DNA of 64,000 nucleotides. It comes from Bacteriovorax stolpii (GTDB lineage Bacteria > Bdellovibrionota > Bacteriovoracia > Bacteriovoracales > Bacteriovoracaceae). A model generated the notes under the pieces. It was given only the letters and a program-made list of their open reading frames with translations, searched no databases and was not told where the DNA came from. Positions 1-7,675 of this stretch are shown in pieces; the first letter of the stretch is position 1; each line of letters begins with the position of its first letter. The DNA lies in the NCBI GenBank assembly GCA_945883845.1, contig CAMCYI010000010.1, forward strand, positions 1-64,000, in the 5' to 3' direction. Both the position numbers and the translations under genes were made by a program.

Positions 1-135
1 GATTGTTTCGTAAAGATTCTCCTTAATCCGGCGCTTCCATCGACCAAGAAAGAGATCCTTCCGATCCTCTATTCGCGATTCAGCAAGCCCAGCTATCAGA
101 AGATTATTAAGACCTTAGAACAGAAATTTCAGTAA
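1..135 (+). CDS. 3' end of an unidentified protein (partial)
   Basis: An open frame runs from the first base of the window to TAA at 133-135, giving 44 codons that end in ...LEQKFQ. The composition (many Lys, Leu, Ile, Pro) looks like ordinary coding sequence of this genome. The start and most of the protein lie outside the window, and the visible tail has no motif I recognise, so no function is assigned. The tRNA-Gly promoter starts 7 bases after its stop. Confidence 0.6.
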   Translation, partial: DCFVKILLNPALPSTKKEILPILYSRFSKPSYQKIIKTLEQKFQ

Positions 136-142
136 ATTCGCG

Positions 143-172
143 TTGACAGAGAAATTGAGACTGCTCTATTAT
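143..172 (+). promoter_or_regulatory. Sigma70-type promoter of tRNA-Gly
   Basis: A perfect -35 box TTGACA (143-148) and a -10 box TATTAT (167-172) are separated by 18 bases. Transcription would start near 179, about 14 bases before the tRNA. This is the best housekeeping-type promoter seen in the window. Confidence 0.75.
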
Positions 173-192
173 CGGGAGCACTTGTTTTTCAT

Positions 193-268
193 GCGGTTGT
201 AGCTCAGTTGGTAGAGCGTCTGCTTGCCATGCAGAAGGTCGTCAGTTCGAATCTGATCAGCCGCTCCA
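193..268 (+). tRNA. tRNA-Gly (anticodon GCC)
   Basis: The complete cloverleaf can be folded by hand: acceptor GCGGTTG pairs with CAGCCGC, the D stem is GCTC/GAGC, the anticodon stem TCTGC/GCAGA encloses loop TTGCCAT with anticodon GCC, and the T stem GTCAG/CTGAT holds the TTCGAAT loop. The discriminator is T and the CCA end is encoded (266-268). It decodes GGC and GGU. The gene has its own promoter upstream and a terminator downstream, so it is a single-gene unit. Confidence 0.97.
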
Positions 269-286
269 TCGTTTTAACGATGGAGC
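263..286 (+). repeat. Inverted repeat overlapping the 3' end of tRNA-Gly
   Basis: The arms GCTCCATCGTT (263-273) and AACGATGGAGC (276-286) are perfect complements, and the first arm contains the last six tRNA bases including CCA. In the precursor RNA this hairpin would compete with the acceptor stem or mark the trailer for processing. It has no U-tract, so it is not itself the terminator. Confidence 0.55.
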
Positions 287-314
287 TGAAAGCTCCAAAT
301 TAGTCACCAAATTA

Positions 315-345
315 GAAAGCCTCCATGAATGGGGGCTTTTTTATT
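315..345 (+). terminator. Rho-independent terminator of tRNA-Gly
   Basis: A hairpin with arms AAAGCCTCC and GGGGGCTTT (one T-G wobble) and loop ATGAAT is followed by a run of T (337-342). It ends the short tRNA transcript. Confidence 0.8.
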
Positions 346-445
346 TCCTAGAATCTTCGCTTCTTACAAACACATAATGTAAATGCAGCCTCACTAATCC
401 GGGTGAAATTTTTTACGGATCTAATCTCGTGCTTAAAAATCAGGA

Positions 446-1432
446 CTATCTTAAATGATTCCTCAGCTGGCCCCACTCAAGATCAGTGGTCATCCACTCA
501 CAATAAATTGCAAGTCCATCGATAACAGATTTATTTTGTCCAATCTCTTGCTCGGCCTCTTGTAGAAGTTTTAAAGTCAGAGGAAGATTCTTAAAGCCTA
601 AGTCACGATAACTTTGCAATCTTTTCTCTTCACTAAAAATACCTAATCCAATCAGAAATTTTGATCGGTTTGAGGCGAAGCTTTTTAGATCTTTAATCTG
701 CTGAACCTGTTCCTTCAACGAGCCTTTATAAACTTTCAACTCCATCAAACTTGTTTCGTAAAACATGAATGACATTTGGTCTATTACAGGTGAAAGCTCC
801 TTTATTTCACTCAGCGTATGTTTATGCTTCCAAGGTTTCGTGTTGGTTGCGGTGGAGACAACGACACTAGAAATAAATGCCTCCGGCAAAGCAAGTCTCA
901 ATTGCTTATGAAATTTAACCCAATGCCCGCTATAGTCGTTTGCATTTAGCTTTTCATGATTAAATTTATTTTCTGGATAAAGAATATATTCAACATCCAG
1001 ATGCACACCATCTACAGACATCACTTTAATGAGCTTTGTCGTATCTGCAATTGCATTCTTTATCCACTCGGTACGTTCCAGATGAACAGTCTTATTCTGA
1101 ACACCACCTATCCAAGGTAAAATTTTTATTTCGGGATATTTCTGTTTTAAGAGTGCAATACTTTCCTTTGCTTTTTGTGAAAAAGCATAGTCAGGTAAAT
1201 GTCCATCGTTTCCATAAGGCCCAGCAAAAATGTAAGCGTAGCGGATATGATTAGTCTTTAATCTTAGGGCAAGGTCTTCGACATCCTTCGGGGTATGGAT
1301 CTTTTTAGTAATCGGGTCACGGCCTCTAAAAGAAGTGCTTTTGATCCATGCGGCGTTTTCTTTGGCATTGGAGGAAGATGGCCAACAAAAGTTAAAAGAC
1401 AAGATTAAAGCAAAACAGAATCGGAAATTCAT
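446..1432 (-). CDS. Secreted glycoside hydrolase family 18-like protein
   Basis: 328 residues with an N-terminal signal peptide (hydrophobic to about residue 17, then SSSNA). Residues 141-148 read DGVHLDVE, which matches the GH18 active-site pattern DGxDxDxE with the proton-donor Glu148 and Asp146 kept but the first inner Asp replaced by His. The flanking pattern (alternating hydrophobic strands, a GVQN stretch, later QMSFMFYE and GLAIYCEW) fits a GH18 TIM barrel. GH18 enzymes cleave beta-1,4 GlcNAc bonds, but the altered motif also fits a lectin-like or differently specific relative. The gene overlaps the stop of the upstream small ORF by ATGA, suggesting translational coupling. Confidence 0.7.
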   Translation of the reverse strand: MNFRFCFALILSFNFCWPSSSNAKENAAWIKSTSFRGRDPITKKIHTPKDVEDLALRLKTNHIRYAYIFAGPYGNDGHLPDYAFSQKAKESIALLKQKYPEIKILPWIGGVQNKTVHLERTEWIKNAIADTTKLIKVMSVDGVHLDVEYILYPENKFNHEKLNANDYSGHWVKFHKQLRLALPEAFISSVVVSTATNTKPWKHKHTLSEIKELSPVIDQMSFMFYETSLMELKVYKGSLKEQVQQIKDLKSFASNRSKFLIGLGIFSEEKRLQSYRDLGFKNLPLTLKLLQEAEQEIGQNKSVIDGLAIYCEWMTTDLEWGQLRNHLR

Positions 1433-1617
1433 TTCTGAAGCCGCTTATACAAATCATATATAACGATCATACCTTTCTCTCTCATGTGTTTTCCTGAGAT
1501 CATTTCTTTCGAGTAGGCTTTGTATTCAGCAATTCCCTCTTCCCAAGTTGCTTCCCTTTTGAGCTTACCTGACGCCAATTTCTTTTTATGAAATAACCAT
1601 CTAATACCGGATTTCAC
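1429..1617 (-). CDS. Small basic protein of unknown function
   Basis: 62 codons from a GTG start, rich in Lys and Arg, with no signal peptide or motif I recognise. Its start lies inside the 3' end of the truncated AbiEii-like frame, shifted by one base, and its stop overlaps the next start as ATGA. The coupling argues that it is translated. It could be a new small gene made by the deletion that removed most of the toxin, or a remnant of a different gene. The function is unknown. Confidence 0.45.
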   Translation of the reverse strand: MKSGIRWLFHKKKLASGKLKREATWEEGIAEYKAYSKEMISGKHMREKGMIVIYDLYKRLQK

Positions 1618-1732
1618 TTAACTTTTCGACAAAATGAAACATAACGTATCGTAAAAAAGCTTGGGGGCCAGAGAGTTTATTTTTTACCGCCCACTTCTTA
1701 GCCAGTGCCAATAGATTCTGTTTTTTAGTCAT
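1601..1732 (-). pseudogene. Truncated AbiEii-like nucleotidyltransferase toxin (N-terminus only)
   Basis: An ATG at 1732 overlaps the antitoxin stop by 8 bases (ATGACTAA), the usual arrangement of AbiE bicistrons. The 43-residue product begins MTKKQNLLALAKKW and continues with an aromatic helix ending FVEKLSEIRY. This resembles the N-terminal helical part of AbiEii toxins, which normally run to about 250-300 residues and carry a GS-type nucleotidyltransferase motif. TAG at 1601-1603 ends it long before that motif, and no nucleotidyltransferase core is visible downstream. I infer that the toxin is lost. The family call rests on gene order and a short N-terminal resemblance. Confidence 0.55.
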
Positions 1733-2309
1733 TGGCCAGCTCCTGTTGGAGATGGATCATGACTTTGGTCTTAAGACATTTATCATAATAGGCAATGCGA
1801 TCTGCCTTTATACTCCCTTTTTTGATGTATTTTTTGAGAGCCTTATAAAAATCTGGCCCAGCGGGATCTAGTTTATAAGCTTCTGCAAGAGTCCGTTCAA
1901 TGTCATAAATTTTTAAGTTAACTCCATGATGAATTACTTTGGTGATTCCAATAAGTCTTTTAAGATCTACACGATGGACGTTGAGCATTTTATTTCGAAG
2001 AGATTTCTCGCGCTCGATATCAACATCGAGTCTTTCAATATAGTCCTGTGCTAGGCCATGAATATGGAGGGCTGTCCGGCCAGAAATGACAACTTGAGGG
2101 TAGTACTTGGCCACAGTGACCAATGCAGCAAGAAATGGATCCAGCCCTGGAGTCGCATAAAAACCGTTACCAAGCGCTTGAAGTATTCCCTCGCCGGCCT
2201 TTCGAGATACTTCCATTCGATTACCAAAAAGCTCTATCAGTTCAGACAGGGCCATTACTTTTTCTTTTTTTATCTTAGACAAGGCTTTCTTTTGATCCGT
2301 TTTTCTCAT
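1725..2309 (-). CDS. AbiEi-family type IV antitoxin
   Basis: 194 residues from MRKTDQ; an in-frame start six codons earlier is also possible. The N-terminal third is a winged-helix segment (ALSELIELFGNR... GNGFYATPG), followed by the AbiEi domain with its SGRTALHIHGL core and a YDIERTLAE stretch. AbiEi antitoxins bind DNA to repress their own operon and counteract the AbiEii nucleotidyltransferase. Here the gene is intact but the overlapping toxin frame is cut to 43 codons, so this is probably an orphan antitoxin. No clear Shine-Dalgarno sequence precedes either start. Confidence 0.8.
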   Translation of the reverse strand: MRKTDQKKALSKIKKEKVMALSELIELFGNRMEVSRKAGEGILQALGNGFYATPGLDPFLAALVTVAKYYPQVVISGRTALHIHGLAQDYIERLDVDIEREKSLRNKMLNVHRVDLKRLIGITKVIHHGVNLKIYDIERTLAEAYKLDPAGPDFYKALKKYIKKGSIKADRIAYYDKCLKTKVMIHLQQELAND

Positions 2310-2496
2310 GTTACAATAATACCACAATACTCCTAAAAGTGTTCACATTGTAACAGGGACTATCAGGCGCTTGCCAACTGCTTTCCAGCTCTCAAGAATC
2401 AAACTAATATTAATAACTTAGCCTTATGCAATCACCCGCTCCACTTTTTGTGGATGAATTCTTCGAATCCAATTTACCAAATAAAAAAGCCGTCTC

Positions 2497-2832
2497 ATGA
2501 AAAATCTTCTCCTCGTAGCTATCTTTATCGCGATTTCTGCGCAAGCATCTTTCCTTCCCCGCAAATCAGTCATCATGGAACAGCTTCATGCAGAATGGGT
2601 TCGCGAAATTCTCGAAACTTCAAGGTCTGGAGGTGAGGGCCTTAGGGAAAATCTGCAGTTCTTTCAACTCAGTCAGCCTTCCATGGAGGAATTCTTCCGG
2701 GATTTGAGAAATTTCGAGGAGAAATTCGCCCGCCGCACGATTATTGAACTCAGTGGCGAATCACGCAAATTAATGCAGTTCCGCTACTTATCCGCAATCG
2801 CAGAGAAGAGCTTTCTACAAGAAGTTCGCTAG
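2497..2832 (+). CDS. Small secreted protein of unknown function
   Basis: 111 residues with a clear signal peptide (MKNLLLVAIFIAISAQA, likely cleaved after AQA). The mature part is charged, without Cys, and predicted largely helical (repeated E, R, L and F spacing). It fits the many small exported proteins of this genome but no family I know. It is followed at 31 bases by the BASS transporter and could share its transcript. Confidence 0.7.
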   Translation: MKNLLLVAIFIAISAQASFLPRKSVIMEQLHAEWVREILETSRSGGEGLRENLQFFQLSQPSMEEFFRDLRNFEEKFARRTIIELSGESRKLMQFRYLSAIAEKSFLQEVR

Positions 2833-2863
2833 CTTTTTCATCTCTGTGATCGTTTAATTAATC

Positions 2864-3742
2864 ATGGGCAATTCTCAATTTCTTGTAACGACACTACTAC
2901 CTCTGTCTCTGGCGATTATTATGCTGGGGTTCGGTCTCTCACTCACGCCGGATGATTTCAAGCGGGTGATGAAATATCCGCGTCCGGTTTTGATCGGTCT
3001 TTTTTGTCAGATGCTAATTCTTCCGGCACTCGCACTCGGAATTTGTTACGTATTTGATTTTTCACCGGAACTCTCTGTGGGCCTGATGATTCTTGCTGCC
3101 AGCCCCGGTGGAGTTGCTGCGAATCTCTTTTCTCACCTTGCTCACGGAGATGTCGCACTCAACCTGACATTGACAGCTATCAACTGTGTGCTGGCCGCGT
3201 TTACTTTACCTTTGATCGTGAATCTATCCCTGGCCTACTTTAAGGTGAGCGAAAGTGTAATCGGTCTTCAGTTTCAAAAGACGGTTGAAGTTTTTCTGAT
3301 CGTTCTGATTCCAGTTTCTATTGGAATGCTCATCCGGAAATTTAAACCAGTATTTTCTGATAAGATGGATCGCCCCGTTCGGATTTTCTCCATGGTCGTT
3401 CTCGCCGTTATTATTATCGCAGCTGTTCTGAAAGAAAAAGAGAGGCTTGCTACTTCGTTCGGAACCATCGGACTCGCCATGCTTGTTTTCAATGTGCTCA
3501 GCATGGCCGTGGGTTACAGCATGTCCCGTCTAGGACGACTGAAAACATCTGAAGCAACAGCTATCACAATGGAAGTCGGGGTTCACAACGGGACACTGGC
3601 ACTCTACATCGCCATGTCAGTGCTGATGTCGTTTGAGCTTGCTATCCCATCAGCTATCTACTCGATAATTATGTTTTTTACGGCAGCGGCAGCTAGTTTT
3701 TTGCTATCCCGCCTGAACCGAAGGGAAACCCCTGCCTCATAG
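2864..3742 (+). CDS. Bile acid:sodium symporter (BASS/SBF) family transporter
   Basis: 292 residues and nine to ten hydrophobic segments, the normal size for the SBF family (PF01758). Recognisable family features are the early LGFGLSLTPDDF stretch, an AASPGG motif near residue 80 and MEVGVHNGTLA near residue 235, which belong to the crossing helices and the Na+ site. Members carry organic anions such as bile acids, keto acids or pantoate together with Na+ across the inner membrane. The substrate cannot be told from sequence. Confidence 0.9.
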   Translation: MGNSQFLVTTLLPLSLAIIMLGFGLSLTPDDFKRVMKYPRPVLIGLFCQMLILPALALGICYVFDFSPELSVGLMILAASPGGVAANLFSHLAHGDVALNLTLTAINCVLAAFTLPLIVNLSLAYFKVSESVIGLQFQKTVEVFLIVLIPVSIGMLIRKFKPVFSDKMDRPVRIFSMVVLAVIIIAAVLKEKERLATSFGTIGLAMLVFNVLSMAVGYSMSRLGRLKTSEATAITMEVGVHNGTLALYIAMSVLMSFELAIPSAIYSIIMFFTAAAASFLLSRLNRRETPAS

Positions 3743-3786
3743 GAACTCACCTAAGAGTTCACGTAGAATAAGGACCGGAGGGTCTC

Positions 3787-5916
3787 ATGAAGTTCCAGCT
3801 TATTATTGCTCTTACAATGGCCACGCTCTTCTGGTGGGGATGTTCACATAAGCCTGTGATCAATTCTACCGCAGAAAGATCTCTCGCCGGTCAGACCCTC
3901 GATACATCCGGATATCTTTACGATCCAAAAGACATTTCCTGCGGAGGATTTCCCAGGATCAACGTCGGAACAATGTCTGGAAGCTGTCTTGGTCTTGTGA
4001 TCCCAAAATCAAAATCTGTTGATCCCGTCAGTAAACTTGGTTTTGTAAAACCGAGAACCATTCTTCAGGTTCCGGGTACTAAATCATTTCTTCTTGTCGA
4101 CATGGGTGGATGGGCCAGTAACAATGGCCGTCTCTTCCTTCTCTCACCTGGAACCTCTGGCTATACCGTAAAACTCATCAGGAAAGGCCTCGATCTTCCT
4201 CACGGATTCCGCGTTGGCCCGGATGGAATGTTTTATCTCGCAGAGAAAGCTCAGGTGAGCCGCTTTAATTTCGCCAATGGAGCGATCATCAACTGGCAGC
4301 TTGTTGTCGGTGGACTGACAAAGAAAGAAGGATACATGCATCCTCTCTCTCAGATCGTGTTTGATCCGAGATCAGGAGATCTTTTTTTGAATTCAGGTTC
4401 CATGTCTGATCACTGCTCACTTAGTGGAAAGACAAATTTCAAGTATTGTGATGAAGATGAGAAGCTCGGTAGTGGCCAGATCCTTCGCATCCCGGCGTTC
4501 ATGCTTAAAAATATTCCGGCAGGTGGAGTGAAGTTTTTTGAAATCTCAGCAGAAGGTCTTCGCAACTCCATGGCAATGGTTGTCCATTCTTCAGGAATGC
4601 TGATCCAGGGTGAAAACAGTCGCGATTTCTCCGAACTTGAAGAACCTTACGAAGAAATTAACACGATGGATCTCAATGACATTCGCGGAAATCATTATGG
4701 ATGGCCATACTGCTATAACTTCCATGCGACTTCACCTGAGTGGGCATTCCCCGAGAATAAAAATCTTCCGACCCATAAACAGTTTCGTAAACCAGTTGAT
4801 TGTATGAGCGAAGGCGGAATTGAAGCCGGCGATTACAAACCACCATACGCTCTCGTTCCTCCGCACGCAGCTCCTTTGCATATGGATTACTATCAAGGGA
4901 ACATGTTCCCCACGCTCAAGAATAAACTCATCATGGCTTGGCATGGTTATCAACCGACGGGACAAAGAATTGTTGCTTACAACATTGATGACCGTGGTCG
5001 TCCACTTCTGAATCCGGAAGGCTCTTTCGGTTTCAATCAGAAAGGCGGATGTGCCGTTAAAAGAAAGTTCAGGCCGCATGGTGGAGTAGAAGCTGTTGCT
5101 CCTTATCAGGAAGTGATTGGCGGATGGAATGACATCAAAGGGGTTAGGCCTAAGGGTGCCCCGGTTGCGTTCACGACAGCAGATGATGGCTCAATCTGGA
5201 TCGTGGATGACAAAAATCTCACCGTTGTTCGCTTAAGCGCAGATTCGACCAAGAGGCAGGACCCTTGTGAAGGAGACGCTGCCGTTGATACTCCCCTTTC
5301 GAGCGATCCTAAAATAGAATTTCTCGCTTGGAGACATTTTGTAAAATCCAATCCCACAGTGGAACGACTTTACACGAATGTTCAGACTAATCTTGTGAAC
5401 AAAAATTGTCTGGGCTGTCATGGTGATATGTACGCAGACGACATTGCCAAAGATCGTTTCAGTCGACTGGATCACTTTGTGAAATTCGGATGGCTGAACC
5501 CTGGTGATAAGAGCGACAGTAAACTTTATGGATCCGTTGCTCATCTTGAAAGATTTACGCCCATGCCTCCAATGGACAAGGTCCAGTTTTATGGGAAACC
5601 GGAAGGGACGGCCCTCATTAACACTGTTGGTGAATTTATCTCTTCCCTCACTCCTGAAATTGAAAAAACCTATACCCGCATCGTGATGGGAAGTGCTCGT
5701 AATATCCGTACCGTTTCGAACTCAACAGGAGTTGCATGCGGACAGCTTCAGGAAAAAGATGTGGTCTATGTTGATCCCCGCTCTGAGCATCGCCCTAAGA
5801 ATGAAGGTTTCATCTGGACGAAAGTCTATCTTGTGCCCGGACATTCACGATTACTTCCGGGGAAATGCGCTTATCCAGAAGATGGTGTGTATTGGATTGC
5901 TCTTATTAAGGGCTAG
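3787..5916 (+). CDS. PQQ-type sugar dehydrogenase fused to cytochrome c, lipoprotein
   Basis: 709 residues. A strong Shine-Dalgarno GGAGG precedes the ATG by 5 bases. The N-terminus is a lipoprotein signal ending WWGC (Cys19). The central part is a beta-propeller of the soluble glucose/sorbosone dehydrogenase type (LPHGFRVGPDG, RPHGGVEAVAPY), which normally binds PQQ and oxidises sugars in the periplasm. Residues 541-545 are CLGCH, a c-type haem site, and a PMPPMD stretch further on may give the axial Met. The haem domain would pass electrons from PQQ to the respiratory chain. It sits alone, with a terminator behind it. Confidence 0.85.
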   Translation: MKFQLIIALTMATLFWWGCSHKPVINSTAERSLAGQTLDTSGYLYDPKDISCGGFPRINVGTMSGSCLGLVIPKSKSVDPVSKLGFVKPRTILQVPGTKSFLLVDMGGWASNNGRLFLLSPGTSGYTVKLIRKGLDLPHGFRVGPDGMFYLAEKAQVSRFNFANGAIINWQLVVGGLTKKEGYMHPLSQIVFDPRSGDLFLNSGSMSDHCSLSGKTNFKYCDEDEKLGSGQILRIPAFMLKNIPAGGVKFFEISAEGLRNSMAMVVHSSGMLIQGENSRDFSELEEPYEEINTMDLNDIRGNHYGWPYCYNFHATSPEWAFPENKNLPTHKQFRKPVDCMSEGGIEAGDYKPPYALVPPHAAPLHMDYYQGNMFPTLKNKLIMAWHGYQPTGQRIVAYNIDDRGRPLLNPEGSFGFNQKGGCAVKRKFRPHGGVEAVAPYQEVIGGWNDIKGVRPKGAPVAFTTADDGSIWIVDDKNLTVVRLSADSTKRQDPCEGDAAVDTPLSSDPKIEFLAWRHFVKSNPTVERLYTNVQTNLVNKNCLGCHGDMYADDIAKDRFSRLDHFVKFGWLNPGDKSDSKLYGSVAHLERFTPMPPMDKVQFYGKPEGTALINTVGEFISSLTPEIEKTYTRIVMGSARNIRTVSNSTGVACGQLQEKDVVYVDPRSEHRPKNEGFIWTKVYLVPGHSRLLPGKCAYPEDGVYWIALIKG

Positions 5917-5930
5917 AGATTAGCAGTTGA

Positions 5931-5964
5931 AAAAAAATGCGGCTGGAATTACTTCCAGCCGTTT
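5931..5964. terminator. Bidirectional terminator between convergent genes
   Basis: A perfect 9-bp stem, CGGCTGGAA (5940-5948) and TTCCAGCCG (5953-5961), has loop TTAC and is flanked by an A-run on the left and TTT on the right. It serves the dehydrogenase gene on the plus strand and, better, the small secreted gene on the minus strand, where the tail is TTTTTTT. Confidence 0.85.
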
Positions 5965-5969
5965 AAAGA

Positions 5970-6230
5970 TCAGCGTTTTCCGTAAAGCTTTGTCATCATC
6001 TTCTGGCAAGTATCAGACAGACCATCATAGGCATTATTCATGCACGATCGAAAGTGTTGTATGTCTTCACCAGGATCGCCACACCCCTGAGCATTAAGTT
6101 CCTTAAAGCAACCGCGATTAGATTCAACCATGGCAGCACTTGTAACTTTTCTTTCAGTCGGTACATACTCGATGTCGGCGTAAGAATTAAGAGCAATAAC
6201 AAATCCCAGGAACATAAAAAAGTCTTTCAT
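5970..6230 (-). CDS. Small secreted cysteine-containing protein
   Basis: 86 residues with a signal peptide (MKDFFMFLGFVIALNSYA). The mature part has four cysteines (GCF, GCG, SCM, TCQ), an even number consistent with two disulfides formed in the periplasm. No known family is recognised. It lies 21 bases downstream of the metzincin-like lipoprotein gene on the same strand and may be co-transcribed with it. Confidence 0.7.
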   Translation of the reverse strand: MKDFFMFLGFVIALNSYADIEYVPTERKVTSAAMVESNRGCFKELNAQGCGDPGEDIQHFRSCMNNAYDGLSDTCQKMMTKLYGKR

Positions 6231-6251
6231 ATCAACTCCGTGTTTTTAAAT

Positions 6252-6965
6252 TTAAAGAAAATCCGAACCAATATCTCTGATCATGTAACCAATGGCATAT
6301 GGAACAGAGTACGGTCTCTTTGCTGTCGCCGCAGAATCATGACCGTAGCCAAGCTTGTGCAGCCATTCGTGAAACAGATTTCCTGCGACTTCATTAGCAT
6401 CGAAAGAGTTGAAGAACTTAGTATTCACATTGATGTATGTGATGGAACCATTAGTCCAGCCAACGACAGAATTCGCCTCGTAGTACAGCTTCACTCCGAT
6501 ATCGATGATATTGTTTTTGGCAGGTTTTAAAGTTTCCGCAGCGTCCAGAATACTCTGATAAACCTGAGCGTTCGTCCGGCCATTGTTATTAGCGAACTGC
6601 TTTGCCCCACTGTAAGTGTAGTTCAATACTCTGGATCGGAACTCTTCAGTCGCAACCACTTTTTTCACGATCGCGACGGCATCGTTGTACTTCTCTGTCT
6701 GAGCAGTAGTGAACGAATAAAGTGTGATGTTCCCTCCTAAACTCAGAGCTAGTTGTGGAACTGTGGATGTTGGAGGCGGAACTGTTGTTGTTCCTCCCGG
6801 GCCGGAACCTGAATCTGTTGTTCCGTTGCCAGTATCAGGGCCCGTGTCTCCGGTTACTGTGGTTGTACTTTCAGTTGATTCTTCAGAAGATGAACCACCC
6901 GACTTGTCACATGACACTGATAAGAGCGATAGAGTCAGCATCATCGCCATCATTTTGTATTTCAT
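6252..6965 (-). CDS. Metzincin-like zinc metalloprotease lipoprotein
   Basis: 237 residues. A lipobox (LLSVSC) puts acylated Cys19 on the membrane. A linker of about 50 residues rich in Ser, Thr, Gly and Pro follows, then a compact domain. Residues 199-209 read HEWLHKLGYGH, an exact HExxHxxGxxH zinc site of the metzincin clan with three His ligands and the catalytic Glu200. A Met near residue 229 (IGYM) is a candidate Met-turn. I infer a surface-displayed peptidase. The rest matches no specific metzincin family I can name, and the domain is small for the clan. Confidence 0.7.
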   Translation of the reverse strand: MKYKMMAMMLTLSLLSVSCDKSGGSSSEESTESTTTVTGDTGPDTGNGTTDSGSGPGGTTTVPPPTSTVPQLALSLGGNITLYSFTTAQTEKYNDAVAIVKKVVATEEFRSRVLNYTYSGAKQFANNNGRTNAQVYQSILDAAETLKPAKNNIIDIGVKLYYEANSVVGWTNGSITYINVNTKFFNSFDANEVAGNLFHEWLHKLGYGHDSAATAKRPYSVPYAIGYMIRDIGSDFL

Positions 6966-7109
6966 GATCCTTCCTTGGTGAGTAAGCGAACTTCATTGAT
7001 CGCTTTTAATTTGGATAAAAACATGTTGCCACAAAGCATTTTTGTTACGAATCCGGGCAACACATTCCGGCGGAAGGTGGTTAACTTCTTAAAATTTTTT
7101 GTAATGTCG

Positions 7110-7150
7110 AAAAAAAGAAAATCCTCCACACTCTCGCAAGGTTTGGAGGA
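7110..7150 (-). terminator. Rho-independent terminator of the frameshifted secreted gene
   Basis: On the minus strand TCCTCCA (7150-7144) pairs with TGGAGGA (7128-7122) across a 15-base loop and is followed by TTTTCTTTTTTT. It lies about 75 bases after the stop of the gene at 7225-7474, which supports that locus being, or having been, a real transcription unit. Confidence 0.7.
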
Positions 7151-7224
7151 CTACATTGAAAAAGACTCTGATCAGAATAAAATCGTTACAAGAGAGTGAT
7201 CGCGAAGCTCTCATCAAAGCAAAG

Positions 7225-7474
7225 TCAGCGATAGGAAGTCGCACCCACATGGATGATCTCTTTCGCGGCAATCAAGTCAGGAGCTTTTATTCCGTGGGTA
7301 GCGAGAAGAATCTCTAATCCATTCTGACCATGACAAATCACGGCTTCATCCATGAAATTGATGGCCAGAATCTGGTCACCCCCCTGAGTCGCGGCCTTAC
7401 AATTGAGTACCTGATCCATATTCGCGGGACACTTTTGAGACGAGTACCAAAGCTGCTATCGCCACGTATTTCAA
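7225..7474 (-). pseudogene. Small secreted protein gene split by a one-base frameshift
   Basis: On the minus strand an AGGAG Shine-Dalgarno (7485-7481) precedes a TTG at 7474 whose frame encodes a signal-like start, (M)KYVAIAALVLV, but soon meets a stop. The next frame is closed by TAG just inside this region, then runs on as LWYSSQKCPAN, MDQVLNCKAA and ...HGIKAPDL to TGA at 7225. Joining the two with one base skipped gives a secreted protein of about 83 residues with three Cys. The second frame alone can start at ATG 7419 (64 codons) without a signal. It is either a fresh pseudogene, a sequencing error, or a cytoplasmic ORF. No family is recognised. Confidence 0.55.
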
Positions 7475-7675
7475 AGGGAACTCCTGTGTATTTTCCATTC
7501 AGACCATGTTGTTTCAAGGGGTAAAGAGGACCCGTAAATTTGGGATGCCGTGAAGGTATTACCCGGTTTTATGTCAGGCTTAGGTGTGGACCTAACATTT
7601 AATTGCATCACTTGCCCTCTTATCACGAGCTTGTTACTTAAGCGGCTCAAGGCACATTAACGGGAGGGTTTATTC

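Noticed and set aside
7103..7199. 31-codon plus-strand ORF (starts MSKKRKSS)
   Set aside because: It covers a minus-strand terminator hairpin with its U-tract; the Lys codons are the complement of the T-run. The terminator reading explains the sequence better.
7330..7524. 64-codon plus-strand ORF over the frameshifted secreted gene
   Set aside because: It has no ribosome site and composition of an antisense shadow; the minus strand has ribosome site, signal-like start and terminator.
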